This document shows, piece after piece, positions 7,462 through 14,278 of a DNA stretch of 19,130 nt (its first letter is position 1; the number at the start of each line of letters is the position of its first letter). A model generated the notes under the pieces. It did not search any database. It saw nothing but the letters and a program-made list of their open reading frames with translations, and had not been told where the DNA came from. The translations under genes were made by a program, and so were the position numbers. Origin of the DNA: SMTZ1-83 sp048883405 (GTDB lineage Archaea; Asgardarchaeota; Thorarchaeia; Thorarchaeales; Thorarchaeaceae); the NCBI GenBank assembly GCA_048883405.1, contig JBHLQS010000035.1, forward strand, positions 1-19,130. Reading direction: 5' to 3'.

Positions 7462-8709
7462 ATGGCAAGCCCAGAGGAAGCTGCACGAGAAGAAGCAAAT
7501 CCAGCTAAGGTTCCATCCCGTGAGATTCTGGGCCTCGGGTCCGACCTATGGAGAGCTGCCATTCTTCTCGGGTTAGCTCAGTTTTCAATCAGTCTATGGA
7601 ATTGGCAATTCAGTGTCCATCTTGATACTTTTCTTGAGCCATGGCAAATAGGGCTGACTTATTCAGCGAGACCGGCTGCAACGCTTCTCGGGGGATACCT
7701 CTCGGGAATGATGGCGGATTTTCTTGGTAGAAAGAAGACGATGGCGGCTAGTCTTGTACCCATTTCATTAGGACTCACCGCGCTCTCATTGTATCCAGTT
7801 TGGCCAATGATCCCAATTCAGTTTGGTTTTGTGATGTTTGGTATGAGTTCTGTGCGTCTAATGCAACGAGCAATCCCCGCAGATTTCGTCCAAGCTGAAC
7901 GGAGCCAAGACCCTGCACGCAAGTTCATGATGGTCATGGTGCCGCTCTGGGTTGTTGATGGAATCAGCCCACTGTTAGGCACATTCATACTTGGTATTGG
8001 ATTTCAGCCTCAGCATCTCTATCTGATCGCCGCAATTGGTGGAGCGTTCACTTGTGTCGCAATCCTACTCATAATAAAGGAGTCATTGGGAGATGAAATA
8101 ATCAAGAAAGCGAAACAGGGTCCAAGAGTCCCAATTCGGAGTCTTGGCGCTAGTTTCTGGCTGTTTTCTGGAGTTATGCTCACATACTTCTTCTTCTACA
8201 GCTCAGCAATATCGTATCTGGGAGTGCTCTGCGTTGATGAATGGGGAGTCGATATTTCGGTGTACGGAATCTCTTGGAGCGTGTTCGCATTGACAGGCGC
8301 ATTGATTATGTATTCGTTAAGCGGCCTCGCCGATAAGAATCTGAAAGCTGCTCTTGTTGCCGCAGTATTTGGAAATGGGTTGTCATTCATAGGTCTTGCC
8401 CTTGGTAGCGGAGACCTGTGGCTCATCATCCTAAATATACTCTGGGCCTTTCCCTTCATGGTATGGTTGGGCACAGTGAGGAGCATCGTAGCAAGTACTG
8501 TGTCAGAAGAGCTCAAGGGTCGAGCATTTGGCACATACGATATGGTCCTCGGCCTGACTGCCATGTTTGCTGCGTCATTTGGAGCACTTATCTGGCAGAT
8601 ATCCGGGAGCTTAAGACTCGTGTGGATGCTCGCAGGAATTGGCATGATTCTGATCACGTTTGTGATTGCGTTCATTCTGCAACGAATTCAAATTCATCCA
8701 AATCAATGA
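7462..8709 (+). CDS. Major facilitator superfamily transporter (paralogue B)
   Basis: This 415-residue, about twelve-helix MFS protein is closely similar to the product of 2290-3564 along its whole length. The N-terminal region LWRAAILLGLAQFSISLWNW, the TM2-TM3 signature SGMMADFLGRKKTM (about residues 80-93), the mid-protein VVDGISPLLG and the terminal QISGSLRLVWML all have direct counterparts. The substrate is unknown. The gene begins 78 bases after herA and is preceded by GAGGAT 7 bases before the ATG. An ACTTATAC sequence near 7386-7393 is a weak promoter candidate, so it may be transcribed alone or with nurA-herA. The pair of transporters bracketing nurA-herA probably arose by duplication. 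Confidence 0.9.
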   Translation: MASPEEAAREEANPAKVPSREILGLGSDLWRAAILLGLAQFSISLWNWQFSVHLDTFLEPWQIGLTYSARPAATLLGGYLSGMMADFLGRKKTMAASLVPISLGLTALSLYPVWPMIPIQFGFVMFGMSSVRLMQRAIPADFVQAERSQDPARKFMMVMVPLWVVDGISPLLGTFILGIGFQPQHLYLIAAIGGAFTCVAILLIIKESLGDEIIKKAKQGPRVPIRSLGASFWLFSGVMLTYFFFYSSAISYLGVLCVDEWGVDISVYGISWSVFALTGALIMYSLSGLADKNLKAALVAAVFGNGLSFIGLALGSGDLWLIILNILWAFPFMVWLGTVRSIVASTVSEELKGRAFGTYDMVLGLTAMFAASFGALIWQISGSLRLVWMLAGIGMILITFVIAFILQRIQIHPNQ

Positions 8710-8807
8710 TTCAACTCTTGGCTGTTATTCCGACTATGCCATCTCTAGGATCTTTTCAATATTTCTAACTGATGATGGGTTTCTGAGTAAATGGGTCAAG
8801 GAGTAGC

Positions 8808-8814
8808 TATAAAT
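8808..8814 (+). promoter_or_regulatory. TATA box for the FrhB-like gene
   Basis: GCTATAAATCG contains a strong archaeal TATA box at 8808-8814. The predicted transcript start is near 8836, giving a leader of about 14 bases that still holds the GGAG sequences upstream of the ATG at 8850. Confidence 0.6.
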
Positions 8815-8849
8815 CGAGGCTTGCTCTGTGGAAACTTGGAGTTGGAGCA

Positions 8850-9917
8850 ATGACCGGCGCATTGGAAGAGAGTTATGCGAAGATTCAGGACTGGTTGAAA
8901 GAGAATACTAAGAGGTTTGCATTCAAGAAATTGGAGCGCGAGATTGTTGCAAGCGGGGTCTGTGTGGAGTGTGGCGCTTGTGTTGAAAACTGCCCTGTCG
9001 ATGCCCTTACTGGTGATTACTCAACTGGAAAGTATGTCCCCACTTTGACAGGGAAATGCACAGCCTGTGGTATTTGCTATGCCAATTGCCCACGGACATA
9101 TTTCTATCGAACCACTCTACTCGGGAATGTCAGAAGTGCATGGAAAGCAAGGGCAGTCAACCGTAGCGAATCTGCACAGGATGGAGGCGCTGTGACAGCT
9201 ATAATCTCCAATATGCTGGATTCAGGACGAATAGATGCTGCCGTTGTAGTCCAAGGAAACCCTGACAAGCCGTGGATGCCAATTGCGAAAATTGCAAGGA
9301 CAGCAAAGGAGGCTGCTGAATCTTCAGGTTCGATCTATACACATGCTCCCATTGTTCAGGGTATTGTCCAAGCACTCAAAGAGGGTTCCAAGAAGATTGC
9401 TGTCGTTGGCACATCTTGCAACATAGATGCCGTCCATAATATGGAGTCTTCACCTTCGGGCCCGATAGGAGCAATAAAAGGAGCTGAAGCCATCAAATTT
9501 GGCCTATTCTGCACAAAGTCATATGATTATCCTAGCCTGACCAAATTCCTCAAAGACCAAGGAATAGCCATCAAAGACGTAAAGCGGTTTGCCATTGCCG
9601 GTGGGATGATGAAGATTGAACACTCAAAAGGTGAAACTGAGTGGAAAGTTGGTGAGCTAGAGGAATTCGCTTCAAGTTCCTGCGCATATTGCCAGGACAT
9701 GAACGGCAGAAATGCAGACATCTCCTGCGGCAACGTTGGCTCCGATGAGGGATGGACTACTCTCTTGATTATGACTGAGCGTGGAGAGAAAGTCTTCAAG
9801 CAAGCTGTCAAAGCGAAAGCAATTGAAGCTGAGCCTATTGATGAAAAGGCGATTCGAGCTGTTGACAATCTTGCTCGCTTCAAGGCATCACGTTGGTATA
9901 AGATGAAGGCCCATTGA
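8850..9917 (+). CDS. Coenzyme F420 hydrogenase/dehydrogenase beta-subunit family protein (FrhB/FpoF-like)
   Basis: This 355-residue cytoplasmic flavo-iron-sulfur protein is predicted to pass electrons between coenzyme F420 and ferredoxin or another partner. The N-terminus carries two 4Fe-4S motifs: Cys38, 41, 44 and 48 (CVECGACVENCP) and Cys70, 73, 76 and 80 (CTACGICYANCP). The FrhB N and C domains follow, recognisable by SAQDGGAVTAII, GTSCNIDAV, GLFCTKSY and CAYCQDMNGRNADISCGNVGSDEGW. The length and double ferredoxin head resemble FpoF/FqoF, the F420H2-oxidising input subunit, more than the shorter FrhB. No hydrogenase subunits lie nearby, so the partner is unknown. Mtd, another F420 enzyme, is 3.5 kb downstream. 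The stop overlaps a possible TTG start of the THEP1 gene. A GGAG sequence precedes the ATG. Confidence 0.88.
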   Translation: MTGALEESYAKIQDWLKENTKRFAFKKLEREIVASGVCVECGACVENCPVDALTGDYSTGKYVPTLTGKCTACGICYANCPRTYFYRTTLLGNVRSAWKARAVNRSESAQDGGAVTAIISNMLDSGRIDAAVVVQGNPDKPWMPIAKIARTAKEAAESSGSIYTHAPIVQGIVQALKEGSKKIAVVGTSCNIDAVHNMESSPSGPIGAIKGAEAIKFGLFCTKSYDYPSLTKFLKDQGIAIKDVKRFAIAGGMMKIEHSKGETEWKVGELEEFASSSCAYCQDMNGRNADISCGNVGSDEGWTTLLIMTERGEKVFKQAVKAKAIEAEPIDEKAIRAVDNLARFKASRWYKMKAH

Positions 9918-9934
9918 CAGAGAGCGGGCAGTCT

Positions 9935-10450
9935 ATGAGGAAGAATGTCGTCCTCACAGGAAGACCAGGTATTGGCAAGAGCACGGTAATTAGGAAGATA
10001 ATTCATACTCTCAGCCTGGATAGTGTAGATGGATTTTGGTCATCTGAGATTCGCGAGAAGAATCGGCGAGTTGGATTTTCCATCAATACATTGTCTGGAG
10101 GAACAGGCATTCTCGCTCACATAGATCTAAAGACAGGTCCTCGTGTGGGGAAATATCGCGTGAACGTTGAGGATTTGGAGTCACTTGCCATCCCTACTCT
10201 TGTCAAAGCTCGAGAACTTGGCAAAATCATTGTGATAGATGAAATTGCCTCAATGGAGTTATACTCACCTCAATTCGCTCCGGAGGTAAGGAGATGTCTT
10301 GACACAGGACGAGTCATTGCTACCCTCCAACAGCGCCGCGGTAGTTTCCAAGATGAGGTCAGGAATCGAAACGACGTGGAGCTAATAGAGATCACTTTGG
10401 CTAATAGAAACTCCATTCCTGCAGATATCCTCTCAAGACTCCAAGTATAG
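9935..10450 (+). CDS. THEP1-family nucleoside-triphosphatase
   Basis: This 171-residue P-loop NTPase is of the THEP1 type, a group that hydrolyses nucleoside triphosphates in vitro and has no settled cellular role. Walker A is GRPGIGKST at the very N-terminus, Walker B is KIIVIDEIASMEL near the middle, and GRVIATLQQRR matches the conserved strand after it. ATG at 9935 gives the compact N-terminus usual in the family (MRKNVVLTGRPG). A TTG at 9914 is in frame and overlaps the upstream stop as TTGA, so coupled translation from that codon is also possible. The gene probably shares the transcript of the FrhB-like gene. Its stop is two bases from the stop of the convergent Ig-repeat gene. Confidence 0.85.
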   Translation: MRKNVVLTGRPGIGKSTVIRKIIHTLSLDSVDGFWSSEIREKNRRVGFSINTLSGGTGILAHIDLKTGPRVGKYRVNVEDLESLAIPTLVKARELGKIIVIDEIASMELYSPQFAPEVRRCLDTGRVIATLQQRRGSFQDEVRNRNDVELIEITLANRNSIPADILSRLQV

Positions 10451-10452
10451 AC

Positions 10453-12204
10453 CTATCTAATTCGAGTCCTGAAATAAAGGGATAAGACTATGATTGTTGA
10501 TAAGCCGCCAAGGACCGCAACAACTACAGAGATAGCCAATGGCAGACCCGGTTGTGTCATTGAAGTGATTTCATACTGTAGCCATCCAGTGTCATAGACA
10601 TTCCTAACTGACGAGTTGTCAACTGCCACAACCCTATAGTGAACCACAACTCCGTTGCTGAATTCACCCAGAGGCGCAGAGTAGAAATCATTTGACTCTT
10701 GCATCATCTCTACAGTTTCCGTTTCGGTCTCATCCCCAGTATACCATTCAACTGTGACATTCCGAATTCGGTTTATGTCCCACGCATAGGCTTGAATTGT
10801 GAGATTGTTTGTCGTTGGAGTTGAATACAATTCAATCGCCTCGACATTGCTGATTAGAGGATGGTGCGCATCTGGCGTCACAGTAAGAGTCACAACTGCA
10901 AAGGACGTCTGATTGAAGAAGTCCTTCAGAGTCAGGTTATATATGTACACACCCACTTCGAAGCCATCTATGGATATTGAGATGTTCTCTCCTCTCCAAG
11001 TTCCATTCCGTATCACTTGCCCGTCTCTAGTTAAATTATAAGATCGAGGATTCGTTTCTTCTGCCGACCATTCTAGAGAATATCCAGTGTATCCTTCTTC
11101 ATACTCGAAATTACTAATCGAGTCTATTATTGGTGCTCGAATATCCTCATAGACTGTGACATTGACTGTGTTGTTCACTGACCGATCAAAATCATCGAAG
11201 AGGATTATCTGGAACGTATAGTTTCCAAGGAACAAGTTGTCCAGATCATAGATGATAGGTCCTCCGAGCGGGTCTGTAAAGGTCCACTCGGTTGTAGATA
11301 CATTCGTAGGCGCGTGGAGTGGTTTGGTGAGATTGCCATACAGCGTGTTATTGAAACGTATCCAGACAGATATCGAGTAGTTCTTTGGATTGCTATCATA
11401 GGCCTCCCATCGAATCTCTTCACCAAGTGACCCGAATTCAAACTCAATCGACCCTGGGTCAGTCACTGTTGGAGCAGTCAGGTCAAGGACAACCGTTACA
11501 TTAACTGAGCTGGTGGAGTTGTGTCCAAGTGTGTCGTTGACAAACAGGGTGTAGACATACCATCGAGAGGCGTTGAGTCCATCTACATTGATAGTAATGT
11601 TGTCACCATCCCAGTCGTCACTCAGAATCACTGTGTCATTGCTTGTTGGCTCATTTGATATCCTTGTTATGTTATAGAAGTCTGGATTGGATTCAGTAAT
11701 ATTCCATCTAATCTCATGCCCAAAGCTACCTTCCTCGTAGGTTATGTTCTCAGGCTGTGCTATGAGAGGTGCAGCTTCGTCAGGAATAACATGGACAATC
11801 ACAACATCCCACGCAGACTCATCATCCTCATTGAAGACGGTACAGTTGAATAGGAAGTCAGACGGCACTTCACTCGGTTCATCGAGAAGGTCCTCAACAT
11901 ACAAGTGGTTTAGGAAGACAGTGATATCGCCACCCTCCCAGGGTGCCTGTCGGTAGACATCTCCATCTCTTGTGATGCTGTAATTCTTGGGATTGGGTGC
12001 TTCTGGCGACCAAACTATAAGTTCATTCAATGATCCGTTCTCAAAGGTGAGATCCGGAGGACTATTGATAGAAATTGAGGCAACAAAAAAGGTCTGTGAG
12101 CTTGAGAGATGGCGACTAGCTAGTGGTCCGCCGATTGTTGGCTGAAGCACAAGCCAAGTTAGAACCAGGGCGACAATTGCACCTTGCTTTCGTTTAGATA
12201 CCAT
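10453..12204 (-). CDS. Secreted, C-terminally anchored surface protein with Ig-like repeats
   Basis: This 583-residue protein has an N-terminal signal peptide (KRKQGAIVALVLTWLVL, residues 4-20) and one C-terminal membrane helix (about 555-577) followed by RTRIR. The large N-terminal part should therefore face outward. It holds four related beta-rich repeats at about 47-142, 146-241, 245-352 and 357-443, each beginning with a pattern like Y/F-E-E-G-S-x-G-x-E-I-R-W followed by NPxxYxI/LT. A fifth, divergent Ig-like domain spans about 448-547. More than twenty N-x-S/T sequons point to heavy N-glycosylation. This fits an adhesion or cell-envelope protein; no enzyme motif was seen. ATG at 12204 is chosen over the longer open frame because it starts the signal peptide, has GGAAG upstream and follows the TATA box at 12267-12273. 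Confidence 0.8.
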   Translation of the reverse strand: MVSKRKQGAIVALVLTWLVLQPTIGGPLASRHLSSSQTFFVASISINSPPDLTFENGSLNELIVWSPEAPNPKNYSITRDGDVYRQAPWEGGDITVFLNHLYVEDLLDEPSEVPSDFLFNCTVFNEDDESAWDVVIVHVIPDEAAPLIAQPENITYEEGSFGHEIRWNITESNPDFYNITRISNEPTSNDTVILSDDWDGDNITINVDGLNASRWYVYTLFVNDTLGHNSTSSVNVTVVLDLTAPTVTDPGSIEFEFGSLGEEIRWEAYDSNPKNYSISVWIRFNNTLYGNLTKPLHAPTNVSTTEWTFTDPLGGPIIYDLDNLFLGNYTFQIILFDDFDRSVNNTVNVTVYEDIRAPIIDSISNFEYEEGYTGYSLEWSAEETNPRSYNLTRDGQVIRNGTWRGENISISIDGFEVGVYIYNLTLKDFFNQTSFAVVTLTVTPDAHHPLISNVEAIELYSTPTTNNLTIQAYAWDINRIRNVTVEWYTGDETETETVEMMQESNDFYSAPLGEFSNGVVVHYRVVAVDNSSVRNVYDTGWLQYEITSMTQPGLPLAISVVVAVLGGLSTIIVLSLYFRTRIR

Positions 12205-12266
12205 TTGGTTGACTTCCTGAAGAGACCTAGTTTGTGCTCGATGCCCGCTCGAACTTCGAGGCACGG

Positions 12267-12273
12267 TTTTATA
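12267..12273 (-). promoter_or_regulatory. TATA box for the Ig-repeat surface protein
   Basis: The minus strand reads AAAGTATAAAACC, with TATAAAA at 12273-12267. The predicted transcript start near 12245 gives a leader of about 40 bases to the ATG at 12204. It also makes the in-frame codons upstream of 12270 untranslated. Confidence 0.6.
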
Positions 12274-12362
12274 CTTTGCGACTAGGCGAAGATTGCACTC
12301 ATCGCCAAATAGTCCATCAAGCGAATGCTGATAAGAGGGGTATGCACACTGGACCAAGCGCC

Positions 12363-12370
12363 TATAGTAT
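12363..12370 (+). promoter_or_regulatory. TATA-like element for the longin/zinc-ribbon gene
   Basis: CCTATAGTATTG has a TATA-like core at 12363-12370. A transcript start about 25 bases downstream (near 12391) would leave almost no leader before the ATG at 12394. The GAGG at about 12380 would then lie upstream of the message start. Leaderless expression or a slightly different start site are both possible. Confidence 0.35.
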
Positions 12371-12393
12371 TGTTTGATAGAGGACTGCATAAT

Positions 12394-13326
12394 ATGCCCG
12401 AGGCGATATTCTCTATTTGGTGGGATGACACGCTTGGTCCTATGGTTGGTAGAAGCTTTCCCGAGGAGGAACCACTCACTGGAGAGGAAGCTCTGAGCAT
12501 TTTCATGGGACATGGTGTTAATCAGGAAGCCAAAATGGGATACACCAAGCTTGGGAGAGGATTGATTATTTCATATATGCAGGCTCCAAACTGTATAGCC
12601 GTCTTGCTCTCACCTGGCGAAGAATCTGGCATTGTAGAGAGGAACTTGCAGAGACTGGCCAAGGATATTGACATGAACGCAGATGATTGGGACGCTGAGC
12701 TAACTAACGCATTCAGCAAATTGCTGCTTTTGATTAGGGAGTTTTCAGGTCCGGATTTGCTTGACAATCCTGGCGTATCCAAGTTGGTGCAGGACATGCA
12801 TTCGGGAAGATTGGGACCTCTTGCTCCACGACATATACTCGAAGGTACTGTCAAATATCCAAATGCGACAGACTATCTTGGCCAAGACCAAGGAGAAACA
12901 AGAATGATTCTTACAGACTTGGTTGATGCTGGCATTCTAGTACCTAAGACATATGGTCGCCGGGTTCAATGCAGACAGTGTGGGGGAGAGGATGTGGAAA
13001 TTACTCTCCTGTGTCCAAATTGTGGCTCCCAGAAGCTGCATAAGGTCTACACGGTCCATTGCCCTTGGTGCAGAGAACAGACACCCACAGTGATTGAAGA
13101 TCAACTCACCAAGGTGAAGTGTGTTCAATGCAAGGCAGACATGGAGGTTTCAGATCTCAATGTACTTCATGTCGAACCCCTTTGCCAAGATTGTGGAACC
13201 GCGTCCAATGAACCGAGGATAGCTTTTACCTGCGCGACATGCGGAAAAAGTCTTGATGCTGTTGACCTTTTGGGGGGAACTGGTCTCGCCTATTACCACG
13301 CAAAACGAACCGAAATTGATGAATGA
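12394..13326 (+). CDS. Longin-like domain protein with winged helix and three zinc ribbons
   Basis: This 310-residue soluble protein has no recognised signal peptide or membrane segment. Residues 1 to about 115 (AIFSIWWDDTLGPMVGRSFP, then GRGLIISYMQAPNCIAVLL and a long amphipathic helix) have the strand-turn-strand plus helix pattern of archaeal longin/roadblock-like proteins. Those often begin with a WDxxLGP motif. Residues about 145-190 (RHILEGTVKYPNATDYL to DLVDAGILVPKTYGRR) look like a winged helix. The C-terminal third has six CxxC knuckles at 193, 207, 223, 243, 264 and 280, enough for three zinc ribbons, spaced somewhat like archaeal TackOD1-type output domains. A regulatory or scaffold role is inferred and no substrate is known. 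The longer open frame to 12325 is not used; ATG at 12394 begins the domain. Confidence 0.75.
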   Translation: MPEAIFSIWWDDTLGPMVGRSFPEEEPLTGEEALSIFMGHGVNQEAKMGYTKLGRGLIISYMQAPNCIAVLLSPGEESGIVERNLQRLAKDIDMNADDWDAELTNAFSKLLLLIREFSGPDLLDNPGVSKLVQDMHSGRLGPLAPRHILEGTVKYPNATDYLGQDQGETRMILTDLVDAGILVPKTYGRRVQCRQCGGEDVEITLLCPNCGSQKLHKVYTVHCPWCREQTPTVIEDQLTKVKCVQCKADMEVSDLNVLHVEPLCQDCGTASNEPRIAFTCATCGKSLDAVDLLGGTGLAYYHAKRTEIDE

Positions 13327-13409
13327 TAGTACCACAAAAGCACACCACAACAGTTATGTTCTAGTCAACATGGCGCTTTTCCGAATATTCACTTAATGGA
13401 AGGATATGA

Positions 13410-14276
13410 ATGGCAGGAGATGTCTTCAAGCTAGGTGTTGTAAAATTCGGGTGCATCGGCGCGGCTCCCTTGCTCGACCTCTTATTTGATGAAAGAGCTG
13501 ACCGAAAAGATCTCGAAGTCAGGGTGTTCACAAGTGGAGCAAAGCTTGATCCGGATTCATGTGTCGGACCGACTCAGATGGTAATTGACTACAAGCCAGA
13601 TCTGGTTTTGTCCGTGAGTCCTAATGCAGCTCTTGAAGGACCGACGAAGTCTAGAGAGATGTTGCATGAGGCAGGGTTACCAGCAATTACTATCTCAGAT
13701 GGTCCGTCTGAGAAGGGATTCTACAAGAAAAATGAAGAGGGCAAGAAGAAGAAATCAGTGTTGGACAAGCAAGGATTCTTCATTCTATACGCGGATTCCA
13801 TGATAGGAGCCAGAAGAGAATTCCTGGATCCGACAGAGATGACTCTCTTCAATTCAGATATGATTAAGGTTCTATCAAACACTGGGGTTATGCGACTTCT
13901 TCAGCATGAGATCTATGGAGTTATTGATGATCTTAGAAGCGGCAAGAATCCTAAGATGCCCACGATGAAGGTCACAGCTGAGAAAGCAGTAGAGGCTGGG
14001 GGATTCTCCAATCCATACGCTGCTGCAAAAGCATATGCAGCCCTTAAGATCGCAGAGGCTGTAGCTGATGTGACTGTGAAGGGTTGCTTCATAGAACAGG
14101 AGATGGAGAAGTACATACCCATCGTTGCAGCTGGACATGAGATGATGCGAGCTGCTGCCTTACTCTCAGATGAAGCAAGAGAGCTTGAGAAGAGTATGGA
14201 TACTCTCCTAAGAACACCACACAACAAGAAGGGTGCACTTCAGAGAAAGACCAAGCTCGGTGACAAGCCGGCATAG
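13410..14276 (+). CDS. mtd: F420-dependent methylene-tetrahydromethanopterin dehydrogenase
   Basis: This 288-residue protein matches Mtd in length and in its N-terminal signature FGCIGAAPLLDLLFDERADR, followed by RVFTSGAKLDP, PDLVLSVSPNAA and the helical C-terminal part with FSNPYAAAKAYAALKIAE. Mtd reversibly oxidises methylene-H4MPT to methenyl-H4MPT with coenzyme F420 in the cytoplasm. It belongs to methanogenesis or, in non-methanogens, the archaeal Wood-Ljungdahl branch. The presence of an F420-linked FrhB/FpoF-like protein nearby supports an F420-using host. The ATG is preceded by GGAAGGAT. No other methanopterin gene is in the window, so Mtd is probably expressed alone. Its stop and that of the convergent membrane protein lie in the palindrome ATAGGCCTAT. 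Confidence 0.93.
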   Translation: MAGDVFKLGVVKFGCIGAAPLLDLLFDERADRKDLEVRVFTSGAKLDPDSCVGPTQMVIDYKPDLVLSVSPNAALEGPTKSREMLHEAGLPAITISDGPSEKGFYKKNEEGKKKKSVLDKQGFFILYADSMIGARREFLDPTEMTLFNSDMIKVLSNTGVMRLLQHEIYGVIDDLRSGKNPKMPTMKVTAEKAVEAGGFSNPYAAAKAYAALKIAEAVADVTVKGCFIEQEMEKYIPIVAAGHEMMRAAALLSDEARELEKSMDTLLRTPHNKKGALQRKTKLGDKPA

Positions 14277-14278
14277 GC

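Noticed and set aside
8196..8675. Minus-strand open frame of about 159 codons within MFS transporter B
   Set aside because: It is antisense to a well-supported membrane protein, and its sequence looks like a reverse translation of the transmembrane codons.
9527..10006. Minus-strand open frame across the FrhB-like/THEP1 junction
   Set aside because: It overlaps two well-supported genes and shows no domain pattern.
10448..10456. Overlap-based coupling of THEP1 and the Ig-repeat gene
   Set aside because: The genes are convergent with a two-base gap, so closeness reflects compact packing and not co-expression.
12325..12393. Longer start for the longin/zinc-ribbon protein
   Set aside because: The longin-like domain begins at the ATG at 12394, and the extra 23 residues would lie upstream of the predicted transcript start.
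12205..12513. N-terminal extension of the Ig-repeat protein (about 103 extra residues)
   Set aside because: It lies upstream of a strong TATA box and signal peptide start, overlaps the divergent longin gene, and has no protein-like character.
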